DNA of 64,000 bases from Stenotrophobium sp050739895 (lineage in GTDB: Bacteria > Pseudomonadota > Gammaproteobacteria > Nevskiales > Nevskiaceae), in contig JBOICK010000040.1 of the NCBI GenBank assembly GCA_050739895.1, positions 1 through 64,000 on the forward strand. Reading direction: 5' to 3'. The translations under genes were made by a program, and so were the position numbers. The notes below the pieces were generated by a model. It was not told where the DNA came from. It saw only the letters and a list, made by a program, of their open reading frames with translations, and did not search any database. Shown in pieces: positions 15,772-23,993 of the stretch. Position 1 is the stretch's first letter. Every line of letters begins with the position of its first letter.

Positions 15772-18700
15772 GCGGGGGCACTCGATGGCGGTTCGCGCAG
15801 TGTAGCCAACAAGGGCATCAGCGTCGCGGCGCGGGTTTCCGGGGTTTCCAGGTTGGCATGATAGTGCAGCCGCTTCTGGCCTTCGAGCTTGTAGGTCTTG
15901 GGCTGGCTCTGGATCAGCTTGATCAGGCGCAGCGGATTGATTTTCGGCGTGGCGCTGAAATCGAGACTGGCGCTGTGGCTGCCGGCACGGATGCGGACGA
16001 TGCCCAGCGGCGCGGCCAGCGCGCGCAGTTGCGCGGCATCGAGCAGGCGCTCGGCCTGCGGCGGCAGCAGGCCGAAGCGATCGATCATCTCGACTTTCAG
16101 CTCGTCAAGTTCGCGCTCGCCAGCGGCCTCGGCGACGCGCTTGTAGAGCGTCAGGCGCGTATGCACGTCCGGCACATAGTCTTCGGGGATCAGCGCCGAG
16201 GTGCCCAGATCGACTTCGCAGTCGCTCTGGCCAAACGGCTCGTCGCTGAGCCTGCCGGACTTGATTGCCTTCACCGCGCGCGCCAGCAGTTCGGCGTACA
16301 TCGTGAAGCCCACTTCAGAAATCTGGCCGGATTGCTCTTCGCCCAGCAACTCGCCGGCACCGCGGATTTCAAGATCGTGCGTCGCCAGCGCAAAACCGGA
16401 ACCGAGTTCGCCCATGGTTTCGATCGCATCGAGACGCTTCTGCGCATCGGTGCTGATTGCGCGCATGCTCGGCACCAGCAGGTAGGCGTAAGCACGATGG
16501 TGGCTGCGGCCGACGCGACCGCGCAGCTGATGCAGCTGCGCCAGTCCCAGCGTGTCGGCGCGGTCGATCAGGATGGTGTTGGCGCTGGGCACGTCGATGC
16601 CGGATTCGATGATGGTGGTGCAGACCAGGATGTTGAAGCGCTGGTGGTAGAAATCCAGCATCACCTGTTCCATCTCGCGTTCGCGCATCTGGCCGTGTGC
16701 GAAACGCACGCGGCCTTCCGGCACAAGTTCCTGAATCTTGCGCGAGAACTCGGCGATGTCGGCGACGCCGTTGTGCAGCACGTAAATCTGTCCGCCGCGG
16801 CGCAGTTCGCGCAGGCAGGCTTCCTGCACCAGCGCGTTGCTCCATTCACAGACGCTGGTCTTGATTGCAAGCCGCGAGGCCGGCGGCGTGGCGATGATCG
16901 AGAGATCGCGCAAGCCGGCCAGCGACATATTGAGCGTGCGCGGGATCGGCGTCGCGGTGAGCGTCAGCAGGTCGACTTCGGCGCGCATGTTCTTGAGGCG
17001 CTCCTTGTGGCGCACGCCGAAGCGGTGCTCCTCGTCGACCACCACCAGGCCGAGATTCTTGAAGCGGATATCGTCCTGCAGCAGCCGGTGCGTGCCGATG
17101 ACGATATCGAGTGTGCCGGCTTCCAGTTGCTTGAGAATCGCGGTCTGTTCCTTGGCGGTGCGCAGGCGCGACAGTCCGGCGATGCGGATCGGCAAGCCAG
17201 CGAAACGGTCCTGGAAATTCTTTTCGTGCTGCTGCACCAGCAGCGTGGTCGGCGCGATCATGCACACCTGACGCCCGGCGCGCGCCGCCGCGTAGCAGGC
17301 ACGCATCGCCACCTCGGTCTTGCCGAAGCCGACATCACCGCAGACCACGCGGTCCATCGATTTTTCCGCTTGCAAATCCGCCAGCACCGCGTCGATTGCG
17401 GATTGCTGATCCGTGGTCGTGTTGAACGGAAAGCCCGCGCAAAACGCCTGGTAGTCGGCCCAGTCCAGCGCCAGCGGCACGCCGGGCCGCGCGAGGCGCC
17501 GTGCTTGTACCTGCAACAACTCCGCGGCCACGTCGTGCGCTTTTTCGCGCGCCCTGGCCTGTGCCTTGCTCCAGCGGTCGGAGCCCAGCGCATGCAGCGG
17601 CGCCTGCGCATCCTCCGCGCCGGTGTAGCGATGAATCAGCGACAGCGAGCCGACCGGCACATAAAGCTTGTCGCGGTTCGCATACTCCAGCAGCAGGTAT
17701 TCCGCCTCGACGCCGCCGGCATCCAACTTCTGCAAGCCCAGGTAGCGGCCGACGCCGTGCTGCACATGCACCACCGGCGAACCGATGGACAGGCTGGAGA
17801 GATCGCGCAGGATGGTTTCCGGATCGCGCACCTTGCCGCGCTTGCGCGACAGCACCGGCGCGCGCTGGCCGAAAATCTGCGCCTCGGAAACCACGCCGAG
17901 GTTTTCGTCCTCGATGCGGAATCCGTCCTGCAGCGGCCCGAGGGTGATGCCGTAGCGGTTGCGGTCGGCCGCGAAATCGGCCCAGTGCGCATGCGCGCGC
18001 GGCAGGATGCCCAGCGGCTTGAGCCAGTCCAGCAGCGCCTCGCGACGGCCGGCGGACTCGGCGACGAAGATCACGCGGTCCTGCGATTCCGCCAAGTATG
18101 TTTTTACGTCTGCGGCGGTCGCAGGCAAGGCGCTGATGTGCAGTTCTGTCTCCCTCTCCCCTTGCGGGAGAGGGCCGGGGAGAGGGGTGCTTTCTGCGAC
18201 CTGACCCCTCTCCCGTCCCGCGGGACTCCCTGTGGTCGCAAGCGGGAGAGGGGGAACTAGTTGCACACGCGGGAATTTTTCCAGCCGCTTCAACGCAACA
18301 TCGGGAGCCGTGAACAAATCCACCGGCTTCATCAGCGGGCGTTCGATGTCGCCGCAGTAGCGCTCGTAGCGTTCCTCGATCTGGCGCCAGTCTTCGGTGA
18401 GCGCGTTGCCCAGATCATCGAGTTCGAGAATCAGGGTGCCGGTGGGCAGGTAGTCGAGCAGGCTGGCGGTTTCGCTGAAGAACAGCGGCAGGTAGGACTC
18501 GATGCCGCCCGGCATCAACTGCTTGCTGACCTCGGCATAGATGCGGCTGCGGCTGAGGTCGCCGGAGAAATATTCGCGGTAGCGCCGCCGGAAGGTGTCG
18601 ATGCCTTCCTTGTCGGTGGGAAATTCGCGTGCCGGCAGCAGGCGGATTTCCGCGACCTTGTCGGCCGAGCGCTGCGTCTCCGGGTCGAAGCTGCGCAGGG

Positions 18701-19292
18701 TTTCGATCTCGTCGTCGAACAAATCCACGCGGTAGGCCGTGCGCGAGCCCATCGGGAACAGGTCGAGCAGCGCGCCGCGCACTGCGAACTCGCCCTGGGT
18801 CTGCACCTCGCTGACGCTGCTGTAGCCCGCCGCGACCAGGCGCGTGCGGAATGCCTGCGGGTTGAGCGTGTCACCGACCTTGAGCATGAACGCGCGCGCG
18901 TCCAGCCACTGGCGCGGCGGCAGCGCCTGGATCAGCGCGTCCGCCGTGATCAGCAGCACGCCGCGTTCGAGCGAGGGCAGGCGATACAGCGCGGCAAGAC
19001 GCTCCGAGAGAATTTCCTGGTGCGGCGAAAACGGGTCGTAGGGCAGCGTTTCGGAATGCGGGAAATGCAGCAGCGGCAGTTGCCCGGACAGGAAAAAGCG
19101 CAGTTCCTCGTGCAGCCGGTAGGCATGCTGCTCGTTGTCCGCGATCACCGTCACCAGCCCCGTGTGGGCCTGCACCGCGCGCGCCGCCAGCAGCGCAGTG
19201 GCGGCGTCGGGCGGGCGGCGCAAGATGCACCGATCTCCGGCACTGGCCGGTAGCAGCGTCTTCATCCGGGAAAAACCGGATGGAGCCTGCAC
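15768..19292 (-). CDS. mfd: Transcription-repair coupling factor
   Basis: Translocase that removes stalled RNA polymerase and recruits UvrA. The 1174-residue product has the UvrB-like N-terminal domains, the CarD-like RNA-polymerase interaction domain (VVHVQHGVGRYLGLQ), the RecG-like helicase motor (Walker A GDVGFGKTE, DEEH box, and the motif HQLRGRVGRS) and the TRCF C-terminal domain. About 36 residues in the N-terminal region come from a palindromic repeat inserted in frame (18149-18256). The GTG start at 19292 overlaps the edge of element copy C; an ATG at 19265 is an alternative, and no convincing ribosome-binding site precedes either. Confidence 0.95.
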   Translation of the reverse strand: MQAPSGFSRMKTLLPASAGDRCILRRPPDAATALLAARAVQAHTGLVTVIADNEQHAYRLHEELRFFLSGQLPLLHFPHSETLPYDPFSPHQEILSERLAALYRLPSLERGVLLITADALIQALPPRQWLDARAFMLKVGDTLNPQAFRTRLVAAGYSSVSEVQTQGEFAVRGALLDLFPMGSRTAYRVDLFDDEIETLRSFDPETQRSADKVAEIRLLPAREFPTDKEGIDTFRRRYREYFSGDLSRSRIYAEVSKQLMPGGIESYLPLFFSETASLLDYLPTGTLILELDDLGNALTEDWRQIEERYERYCGDIERPLMKPVDLFTAPDVALKRLEKFPRVQLVPPLPLATTGSPAGRERGQVAESTPLPGPLPQGERETELHISALPATAADVKTYLAESQDRVIFVAESAGRREALLDWLKPLGILPRAHAHWADFAADRNRYGITLGPLQDGFRIEDENLGVVSEAQIFGQRAPVLSRKRGKVRDPETILRDLSSLSIGSPVVHVQHGVGRYLGLQKLDAGGVEAEYLLLEYANRDKLYVPVGSLSLIHRYTGAEDAQAPLHALGSDRWSKAQARAREKAHDVAAELLQVQARRLARPGVPLALDWADYQAFCAGFPFNTTTDQQSAIDAVLADLQAEKSMDRVVCGDVGFGKTEVAMRACYAAARAGRQVCMIAPTTLLVQQHEKNFQDRFAGLPIRIAGLSRLRTAKEQTAILKQLEAGTLDIVIGTHRLLQDDIRFKNLGLVVVDEEHRFGVRHKERLKNMRAEVDLLTLTATPIPRTLNMSLAGLRDLSIIATPPASRLAIKTSVCEWSNALVQEACLRELRRGGQIYVLHNGVADIAEFSRKIQELVPEGRVRFAHGQMREREMEQVMLDFYHQRFNILVCTTIIESGIDVPSANTILIDRADTLGLAQLHQLRGRVGRSHHRAYAYLLVPSMRAISTDAQKRLDAIETMGELGSGFALATHDLEIRGAGELLGEEQSGQISEVGFTMYAELLARAVKAIKSGRLSDEPFGQSDCEVDLGTSALIPEDYVPDVHTRLTLYKRVAEAAGERELDELKVEMIDRFGLLPPQAERLLDAAQLRALAAPLGIVRIRAGSHSASLDFSATPKINPLRLIKLIQSQPKTYKLEGQKRLHYHANLETPETRAATLMPLLATLREPPSSAPA
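18149..18256. repeat. Palindromic CTCTCCC repeat inserted in frame in mfd
   Basis: About 108 bp built of inverted CCCTCTCCC/GGGAGAGGG blocks, the common intergenic repeat that reads as PLPGPLPQGERE when translated. It encodes roughly 36 low-complexity residues of Mfd between the UvrB-like region and the RNA-polymerase interaction domain and does not break the frame. Confidence 0.85.
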
Positions 19293-19397
19293 CCGCTGGA
19301 CGGGATAGCGCGTAAATAATTGTTCATTATTGTATAATTATTCAGAATATATTAAATATATTAAAACTACAGAACGCAGTAACCCGCATCGAGCGGG
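19292..19397. repeat. 106-bp AT-core hairpin element, copy C
   Basis: Runs from CCCGCT to AGCGGG, its left end touching the mfd GTG start codon. CGGG (19301-19304) faces CCCG (19383-19386) and GCG (19308-19310) faces CGC (19375-19377), both within 1-2 bp of the midpoint 19344.5. The core 19313-19367 is A+T rich, with an extra 7-bp hairpin AATAATT/AATTATT. Confidence 0.8.
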
Positions 19398-19400
19398 TCT

Positions 19401-19423
19401 GCCCCCACAGTGAGGGTGGGGGC
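19401..19423. terminator. GC-rich hairpin downstream of glycosyltransferase gene
   Basis: GCCCCCAC (19401-19408) and GTGGGGGC (19416-19423) form an 8-bp stem with a 7-base loop, right beside element copy C. No T-run follows on either strand, so termination is possible but unproven. Confidence 0.35.
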
Positions 19424-19507
19424 AATTATCGCATGCGCGGTTTCCGGCCCCATGTATTTAGCGACGACAAAGTAGCGCGCCTTGCAGCGTGGCAACAGCG
19501 GGTGACG

Positions 19508-20470
19508 TCATGGCTGGTTTTTGGGGATTTCAGCCGATTCGTGGGCACGGCGCACGACGTAAAGCGGGCGCTGTTTCGATTCGACGAAAATCCGCCCGAC
19601 GTATTCGCCGAGTACGCCGATGCTGAGCAGGTTGATGCCGCCGAAGAACATCACGGCGACGAAAATCGAGGCGTAGCCCGGCACCGGATTGCCGCGGATC
19701 AGGGTGCGCAGGATGATGAAGGCGCCGTCCAGAAACGCCAGCAAGGACACGAATGCGCCGATATAGGCCCAGACGCGCAGCGGCGTCGAGCTGAATGAGG
19801 TGATGCCTTCAATCGCCAGTCCGAACAGGCGGCGGTAAGTGAACTTGCTGGTGCCTGCGCTGCGCAGCGGCCGCTCGTGCTCGATCAGGCACTGGCGGAA
19901 ACCGATCCAGGCGAACAGGCCCTTGTTGAAGCGCGCGCGCTCCGGCAGCGCGAGGAAAGCATCGATCACGGCGCGGTCGAGCAGGCGGAAATCGCCGGCG
20001 TTGGCCGGCGTGCGGGTGTTGGAAACGGCGTTGAGGATGCGGTAGAACCCGGCGGTGAGCACGCGCCGCGGCAGCGAGTCGCTGCCGCGCGAAGCATGCA
20101 CCGCGACCACCGATTCGTAACCCTCGCGCCAGCGCGCCAGCATCTGCGGAATCAGTTCGGGCGGGTCCTGCAGATCGGCGTCGAGCAGGATCGCGCACTT
20201 GCCGCGGCAGTGTGCGAGGCCGGCGGCGACGGCGGCTTCCTTGCCGAAATTGCGCGACAGGTCGATCACCCGCAGTTGCGGAATCGTGCCTTGCAGCGCC
20301 AGCAGCCGCGCCAGCGTGTCGTCGTCGCTGCCGTCGTTGATCACGACGATTTCAAAGCGGCACGCGGTGGCGCGGATGATCGGCAACAGCGTTTCGAACA
20401 GCGTGGCCAGACCGGCGCTCTCGTTGTAGCAGGGGATGACCAGGCTGACTTCGGGTGTTGGGGAGCTCAT
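19508..20470 (-). CDS. Family 2 glycosyltransferase, GtrB/dolichol-phosphate type
   Basis: A 320-residue enzyme expected to load a sugar from a nucleotide donor onto undecaprenyl phosphate at the inner membrane. The GT-A domain shows LVIPCYNESAGL, the GSDDDT and DADLQDPPELIPQM metal-binding motifs, and the C terminus carries two membrane helices (about residues 230-255 and 265-290), as in GtrB and ArnC. It overlaps the upstream membrane-protein gene by four bases (ATGA). The pair looks like an O-antigen or surface glycan decoration unit. Confidence 0.88.
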   Translation of the reverse strand: MSSPTPEVSLVIPCYNESAGLATLFETLLPIIRATACRFEIVVINDGSDDDTLARLLALQGTIPQLRVIDLSRNFGKEAAVAAGLAHCRGKCAILLDADLQDPPELIPQMLARWREGYESVVAVHASRGSDSLPRRVLTAGFYRILNAVSNTRTPANAGDFRLLDRAVIDAFLALPERARFNKGLFAWIGFRQCLIEHERPLRSAGTSKFTYRRLFGLAIEGITSFSSTPLRVWAYIGAFVSLLAFLDGAFIILRTLIRGNPVPGYASIFVAVMFFGGINLLSIGVLGEYVGRIFVESKQRPLYVVRRAHESAEIPKNQP

Positions 20471-21795
20471 GCGTGCGCTTCCGGTTCAACAGCGTGGGTG
20501 ACAGGATTCGCAACTTCTCGCCGTGTGCAGCGCCAAAGCAGGACGATGGCGGCGGCGAGTGCAATCGGGTCGATCGGCAGGCGGAAGCGCGCCTCGACCA
20601 CGCCCTGCTGCTGCACCGCCATGTACAGGAACATGCCGAGCGCGCAGGCCGGCAGCAGCCATTCGCGTCCGTGATAGCGGCGCCGCGCCGCGCCGCAGGC
20701 GACGGCGAGGAACACCAGCGGCCACAGCCAGCGCGTCCATACGGTCAGCCAGCCGCTGATGGAGCTGCGGTCGTTGTCCGGCCACGACTGGCCGAAGGCG
20801 AGATACAGCAGGTTTTCGCCGATTTCACGTGCGCGCGAAAACGTCCGCAACTGGTGCACGCGCTGCAATTCCGCGATCCAGGTTGCGCGACCTTGCGACA
20901 GGTCGATCTTGACCGCGGCATCGCCACTGCGGCCGGTGGTCCAGTCGGAGAACGGGAAAAATGTCGGATTGTAGAAACTCGGCGAGCCGAAGTAATAGCG
21001 GCCCTTGGGGCCGAAATCCAGCGAGATGGTGCGCTGGCCGCTCTGGCTGTAGATCTCGTTGAGATACAGATTGCCGAACGGCGCGAAGTAGCCGAGCGTG
21101 GCGCGGCCGTGCAGGCCCGCCGGAATCAGCAGGCTGCACAGCATGATCGTGCCGATCACCGCCTTGCCGATTTTTTGTGGCTGCGGCAGCCACAGCGCCA
21201 GCAGGCACAGCAGCGCCATCGGCAATGCGACGCTGCGTGTGAATCCGGCCGCCAGCCACAACGCGCAGGCTAGCGCGAATGCCATCACCGTGCGTTTGCG
21301 CTGCGCGCGGAAGGTCGTCCAGAACGCGAAGCCGGTCAGCGTCAGCAGCAGGGTTTCGTTCATGAAATAGGCGTAGATGCCGAGGAAGCCGGGCACCAGC
21401 GCGATCAGCAGCGCGCCGCCCAGCGCCCATCTTTTCGGCAGCAGTTCCTTGAGCGCCCGGTACCAGCCCAGCGGCATCAGTGCGCACAGCAGGCCGCAGC
21501 CAAGCAGGACGGCGGGCGGGCTGCCAGCGGTGAGTTTTTGCAGCAGGAACATCCACAGCTGATACAGGTAGGGATCACCGCTGCCCATGATGTTGGGGTG
21601 CAGGAAATACAGGCCGTTTTCCCAGTGGCGGCCGGGGTCGGAAAAGAGATGCGCCAGCGGCGAATCGAAAAACGGGAACAGCAGGCGCAGCAGCAGGGCA
21701 GCGCCCAGGGCCCAGCGCAGGGCGTTCTCGACGTGGTCGGTGCGGCGATCGCGCGTATCCGGAATGGCGATGGGCGTTGCGGACGGAACATGCAT
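20467..21795 (-). CDS. Polytopic membrane protein, probable GT-C glycosyltransferase
   Basis: About 442 residues with roughly ten hydrophobic segments. After the first helix there is a loop with FFDSPLAHLFSDPGRHWENG, placing acidic residues where GT-C enzymes carry their catalytic Asp, and later a large external loop (about residues 235-330). It has no family name I can give with certainty. It is translationally coupled to the GtrB-like gene, which would supply its lipid-linked sugar donor. The ATG at 21795 is chosen; a GTG at 21807 is in frame but falls on the edge of element copy D. Confidence 0.6.
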   Translation of the reverse strand: MHVPSATPIAIPDTRDRRTDHVENALRWALGAALLLRLLFPFFDSPLAHLFSDPGRHWENGLYFLHPNIMGSGDPYLYQLWMFLLQKLTAGSPPAVLLGCGLLCALMPLGWYRALKELLPKRWALGGALLIALVPGFLGIYAYFMNETLLLTLTGFAFWTTFRAQRKRTVMAFALACALWLAAGFTRSVALPMALLCLLALWLPQPQKIGKAVIGTIMLCSLLIPAGLHGRATLGYFAPFGNLYLNEIYSQSGQRTISLDFGPKGRYYFGSPSFYNPTFFPFSDWTTGRSGDAAVKIDLSQGRATWIAELQRVHQLRTFSRAREIGENLLYLAFGQSWPDNDRSSISGWLTVWTRWLWPLVFLAVACGAARRRYHGREWLLPACALGMFLYMAVQQQGVVEARFRLPIDPIALAAAIVLLWRCTRREVANPVTHAVEPEAHA

Positions 21796-21806
21796 GGAGA
21801 GTGTCA

Positions 21807-21911
21807 CCCGCTGTGGAGGGTCTGCGTGGGCGATGAGTTTAATAATATTGACTATATATAAATATAATTTATATTAAATCACAATCTATGAAGCGTAATC
21901 GCAAGAGCGGG
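21807..21911. repeat. 105-bp AT-core hairpin element, copy D
   Basis: Runs from CCCGCT to AGCGGG immediately upstream of the GT-C gene. TTTAAT (21838-21843) faces ATTAAA (21873-21878) within 1 bp of the element midpoint 21859, and the core contains ATATAAAT/ATTTATAT (21856-21874) with a 3-base loop. Sub-terminal pairing is weaker than in the other copies. Confidence 0.75.
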
Positions 21912-21949
21912 TGGCGCCGGTTTGCGGCTTGCATTGGCCGGCGCGGTTT

Positions 21950-23311
21950 TCACTTGCGACCTTTCTTTGCTGCCGCGCGTGGCGATTTTTGTCCTGCTTC
22001 GCCTGGCAAAGGCGTGGAGGTGAGGGCAGCCGGAGCAGGCTCCAGCGGCGCGCGGTAACGCAGGAACGGCAGCCAATTGCCGAGACCGCGCAACAGGCCG
22101 TGGTCGTTGATCCACAGCGCGTAGGTGACGTAATGCGGATCGCGGCTGAGATGGCGCTCCTCGGTGCGTGCGCGCAGGAAATACACCAGGTTGAGCAGGC
22201 CCAGCAGGCAGCAGTCGCGCAGCGCGGCGAAAGCGCCGGAGTGACTGATGAAAGGCACCGAGATCAGCCACCAGCTCAGGTTCTTGGAGAGATACGCCGG
22301 GTGCTTGCTGTAGCGGTAGGGACCGGAGGTGATGATGCCGCGGTGCGTGAGGTTGGAAAAGCGCAGGCCGAATGAAACCGTGCATGCCGAGTAGATGAAC
22401 ACCAGCGCGATGATGACGCTGCCCCAGACGGTTTGCACCGACGGTACGCCGGAGAGCCAGCCGCCCCAGTAAATATTGTCGTCGTAGTGCAGATACTGGC
22501 CGCCGATCAGCGAATAGAACGGCTGGTAGCACAGCAGTGCGACCAGCCAGCCGAAGGCGGTCGGTTCGGTCGAGCGGATGTGGCTGCCGAGGATGCGAAA
22601 GGTCACGGCGTAGCCCATGACGCAGAACAGCAGGTCGACCAGAAAACCGGAGTGATAGCAGAAGTCGTACCAGCCCTGGCCCTGCTGCATGCGGGTCCAG
22701 GCGTCGCCGGTCTGCTGGATTTCCTGACCGAGGTAGTTGAGCATCAGCGGCAGGAAAAATCCCTTCACCAGCCAGCCGAGGAAATGCTGGTGGATGGCGC
22801 CCCATTCGGCGCCGCGCCAGTTGCGGTAGAGCAGGCGACCGACCTGCCAGTAGGCGTCATGCGGATTGTCGAGCCGCCGGTCCATCCACCAGAAGTAGAA
22901 CGGCGCCGCTACCAGCAGGCCGCTGCCGACATAACGCAGCGAAAACCAGAACGGGTCGTAGAAACTGCCGTGGTATTCCGGGAACAACCAGTAGGCGAAG
23001 GCGAGCAGCGCCAGCGTCAGCAGCAGTCCGGCGAGCTTGGTGGCGATGCGCGCGGCGTCGGCCTTGCGCAGCGGCGCGGCGGCGATGCCGTTGGCCTCCT
23101 GCGGATTGGCGTGGCCCTGGAAGTAGTCCGACGCGGCGATCAGCAGCGCGGCGATGGCGGCGGCGATCAGGCCGCTGGGCAGCGCGTCCATGCCGTGCCG
23201 TTGCAGCAGCGCTAGTGCCAGCAGCGCCGCCGCCATCGCCACGAGGTTGATGCCGAAACGCGCCGCCGACGCGGGTGGTCGGGGCGCTGCTGCAGGCGCT
23301 GGATTCGGCAT
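21950..23311 (-). CDS. Isoprenylcysteine methyltransferase-like membrane protein
   Basis: A 453-residue polytopic membrane protein with about ten hydrophobic helices. The C-terminal third holds the ICMT/DUF1295-type signature GPYRYSKHPAYLSKNLSWW and a following FLRARTEERHLSRDPHY helix that in relatives binds S-adenosylmethionine and lipid. It is roughly twice the size of simple ICMT proteins, the extra part being an N-terminal membrane region. The C-terminal tail is basic and disordered. The substrate is unknown. It is divergent from the GMC oxidoreductase pair. Confidence 0.7.
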   Translation of the reverse strand: MPNPAPAAAPRPPASAARFGINLVAMAAALLALALLQRHGMDALPSGLIAAAIAALLIAASDYFQGHANPQEANGIAAAPLRKADAARIATKLAGLLLTLALLAFAYWLFPEYHGSFYDPFWFSLRYVGSGLLVAAPFYFWWMDRRLDNPHDAYWQVGRLLYRNWRGAEWGAIHQHFLGWLVKGFFLPLMLNYLGQEIQQTGDAWTRMQQGQGWYDFCYHSGFLVDLLFCVMGYAVTFRILGSHIRSTEPTAFGWLVALLCYQPFYSLIGGQYLHYDDNIYWGGWLSGVPSVQTVWGSVIIALVFIYSACTVSFGLRFSNLTHRGIITSGPYRYSKHPAYLSKNLSWWLISVPFISHSGAFAALRDCCLLGLLNLVYFLRARTEERHLSRDPHYVTYALWINDHGLLRGLGNWLPFLRYRAPLEPAPAALTSTPLPGEAGQKSPRAAAKKGRK

Positions 23312-23397
23312 GGAGGAGTTCGCTTTTACGGTCCGGGTGCGAAACCTTACACTGCGTTTACGCGTACCGTCATCAGTTGCCGCGCCGGGAGGATTTC

Positions 23398-23982
23398 ATG
23401 AAAGGGCAGGAACAGGAAATTGGATTACAGGATGCGTCGCGCCGCTCGCTGCTGAAGCTGGGGCTGGCAGGGACGGTGGTGCTGGGCACGGTGGGCTTCA
23501 CCGCGGGCCTGGCAGGCTGCCACCGCACGGTGGTCGCGGCCGCACACGGTTATCGGTTTCTGCGCGATGACGACGTGAACTTGTTCCGTGCGCTGACGCC
23601 GGTGGTGCTGGACGGCGCGATGCCGGAATCGGCCGCTGATATTGCGACGCGAACCGGGCAAGTCCTGCAGCGGGTGGACCTGGCCTGCCTGCGACTGGAC
23701 CTGCCGGCGCAGCAGCAATTGAAAAAACTATTTGATTTGCTGAATTTTGGTCTCACCCGGCGTTTTGTCGCCGGCGTCAGTGCGCCGTGGGCGCAGGCGA
23801 GTGTGGATGAAATCAGTGCTTTCCTCGAAAGTTGGCGCAACAGTTCTTTCGCCATGTTCAATTCCGGGCATCGTGTTCTGGTGAAGCTGGTGGCGGTGTC
23901 GAATTTCGGCCTTCCTGCCAGCTGGCCTTCCAGCGGTTATCCCGGGCCACTGGCCTGGATGTACGACGCGATTCATCACTGA
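23398..23982 (+). CDS. Tat-exported small subunit for GMC oxidoreductase
   Basis: A 194-residue protein with an N-terminal twin-Arg-like signal (ASRRSLLKLGLAGTVVLGTV) ending in a lipobox-like LAGC. The body resembles the gluconate 2-dehydrogenase subunit 3 type of small partner (FLRDDDVNLFRALTPVVLDGAMP...). The ATG at 23398 has a GGGAGGA ribosome-binding site. The GMC oxidoreductase gene follows after 11 bp, and the two probably form an exported complex in which this subunit carries the catalytic partner through the Tat system. Confidence 0.7.
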   Translation: MKGQEQEIGLQDASRRSLLKLGLAGTVVLGTVGFTAGLAGCHRTVVAAAHGYRFLRDDDVNLFRALTPVVLDGAMPESAADIATRTGQVLQRVDLACLRLDLPAQQQLKKLFDLLNFGLTRRFVAGVSAPWAQASVDEISAFLESWRNSSFAMFNSGHRVLVKLVAVSNFGLPASWPSSGYPGPLAWMYDAIHH

Positions 23983-23993
23983 GCGAGGACGCC

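Noticed and set aside
15765..18260. Open frame of over 800 codons antisense to mfd
   Set aside because: It mirrors the high-GC codon pattern of mfd, has no family motif, and mfd is unambiguous. Similar long antisense frames at 1088-2296, 6267-7808 and 61674-63218 are rejected for the same reason.
19497..19510. AGCGGGTGACGTCA near the GtrB-like stop as a ninth, half element
   Set aside because: It resembles the outer edge of copy F, but there is no matching CCCGCT 105 bp away and no AT core; a match of this length can occur by chance.
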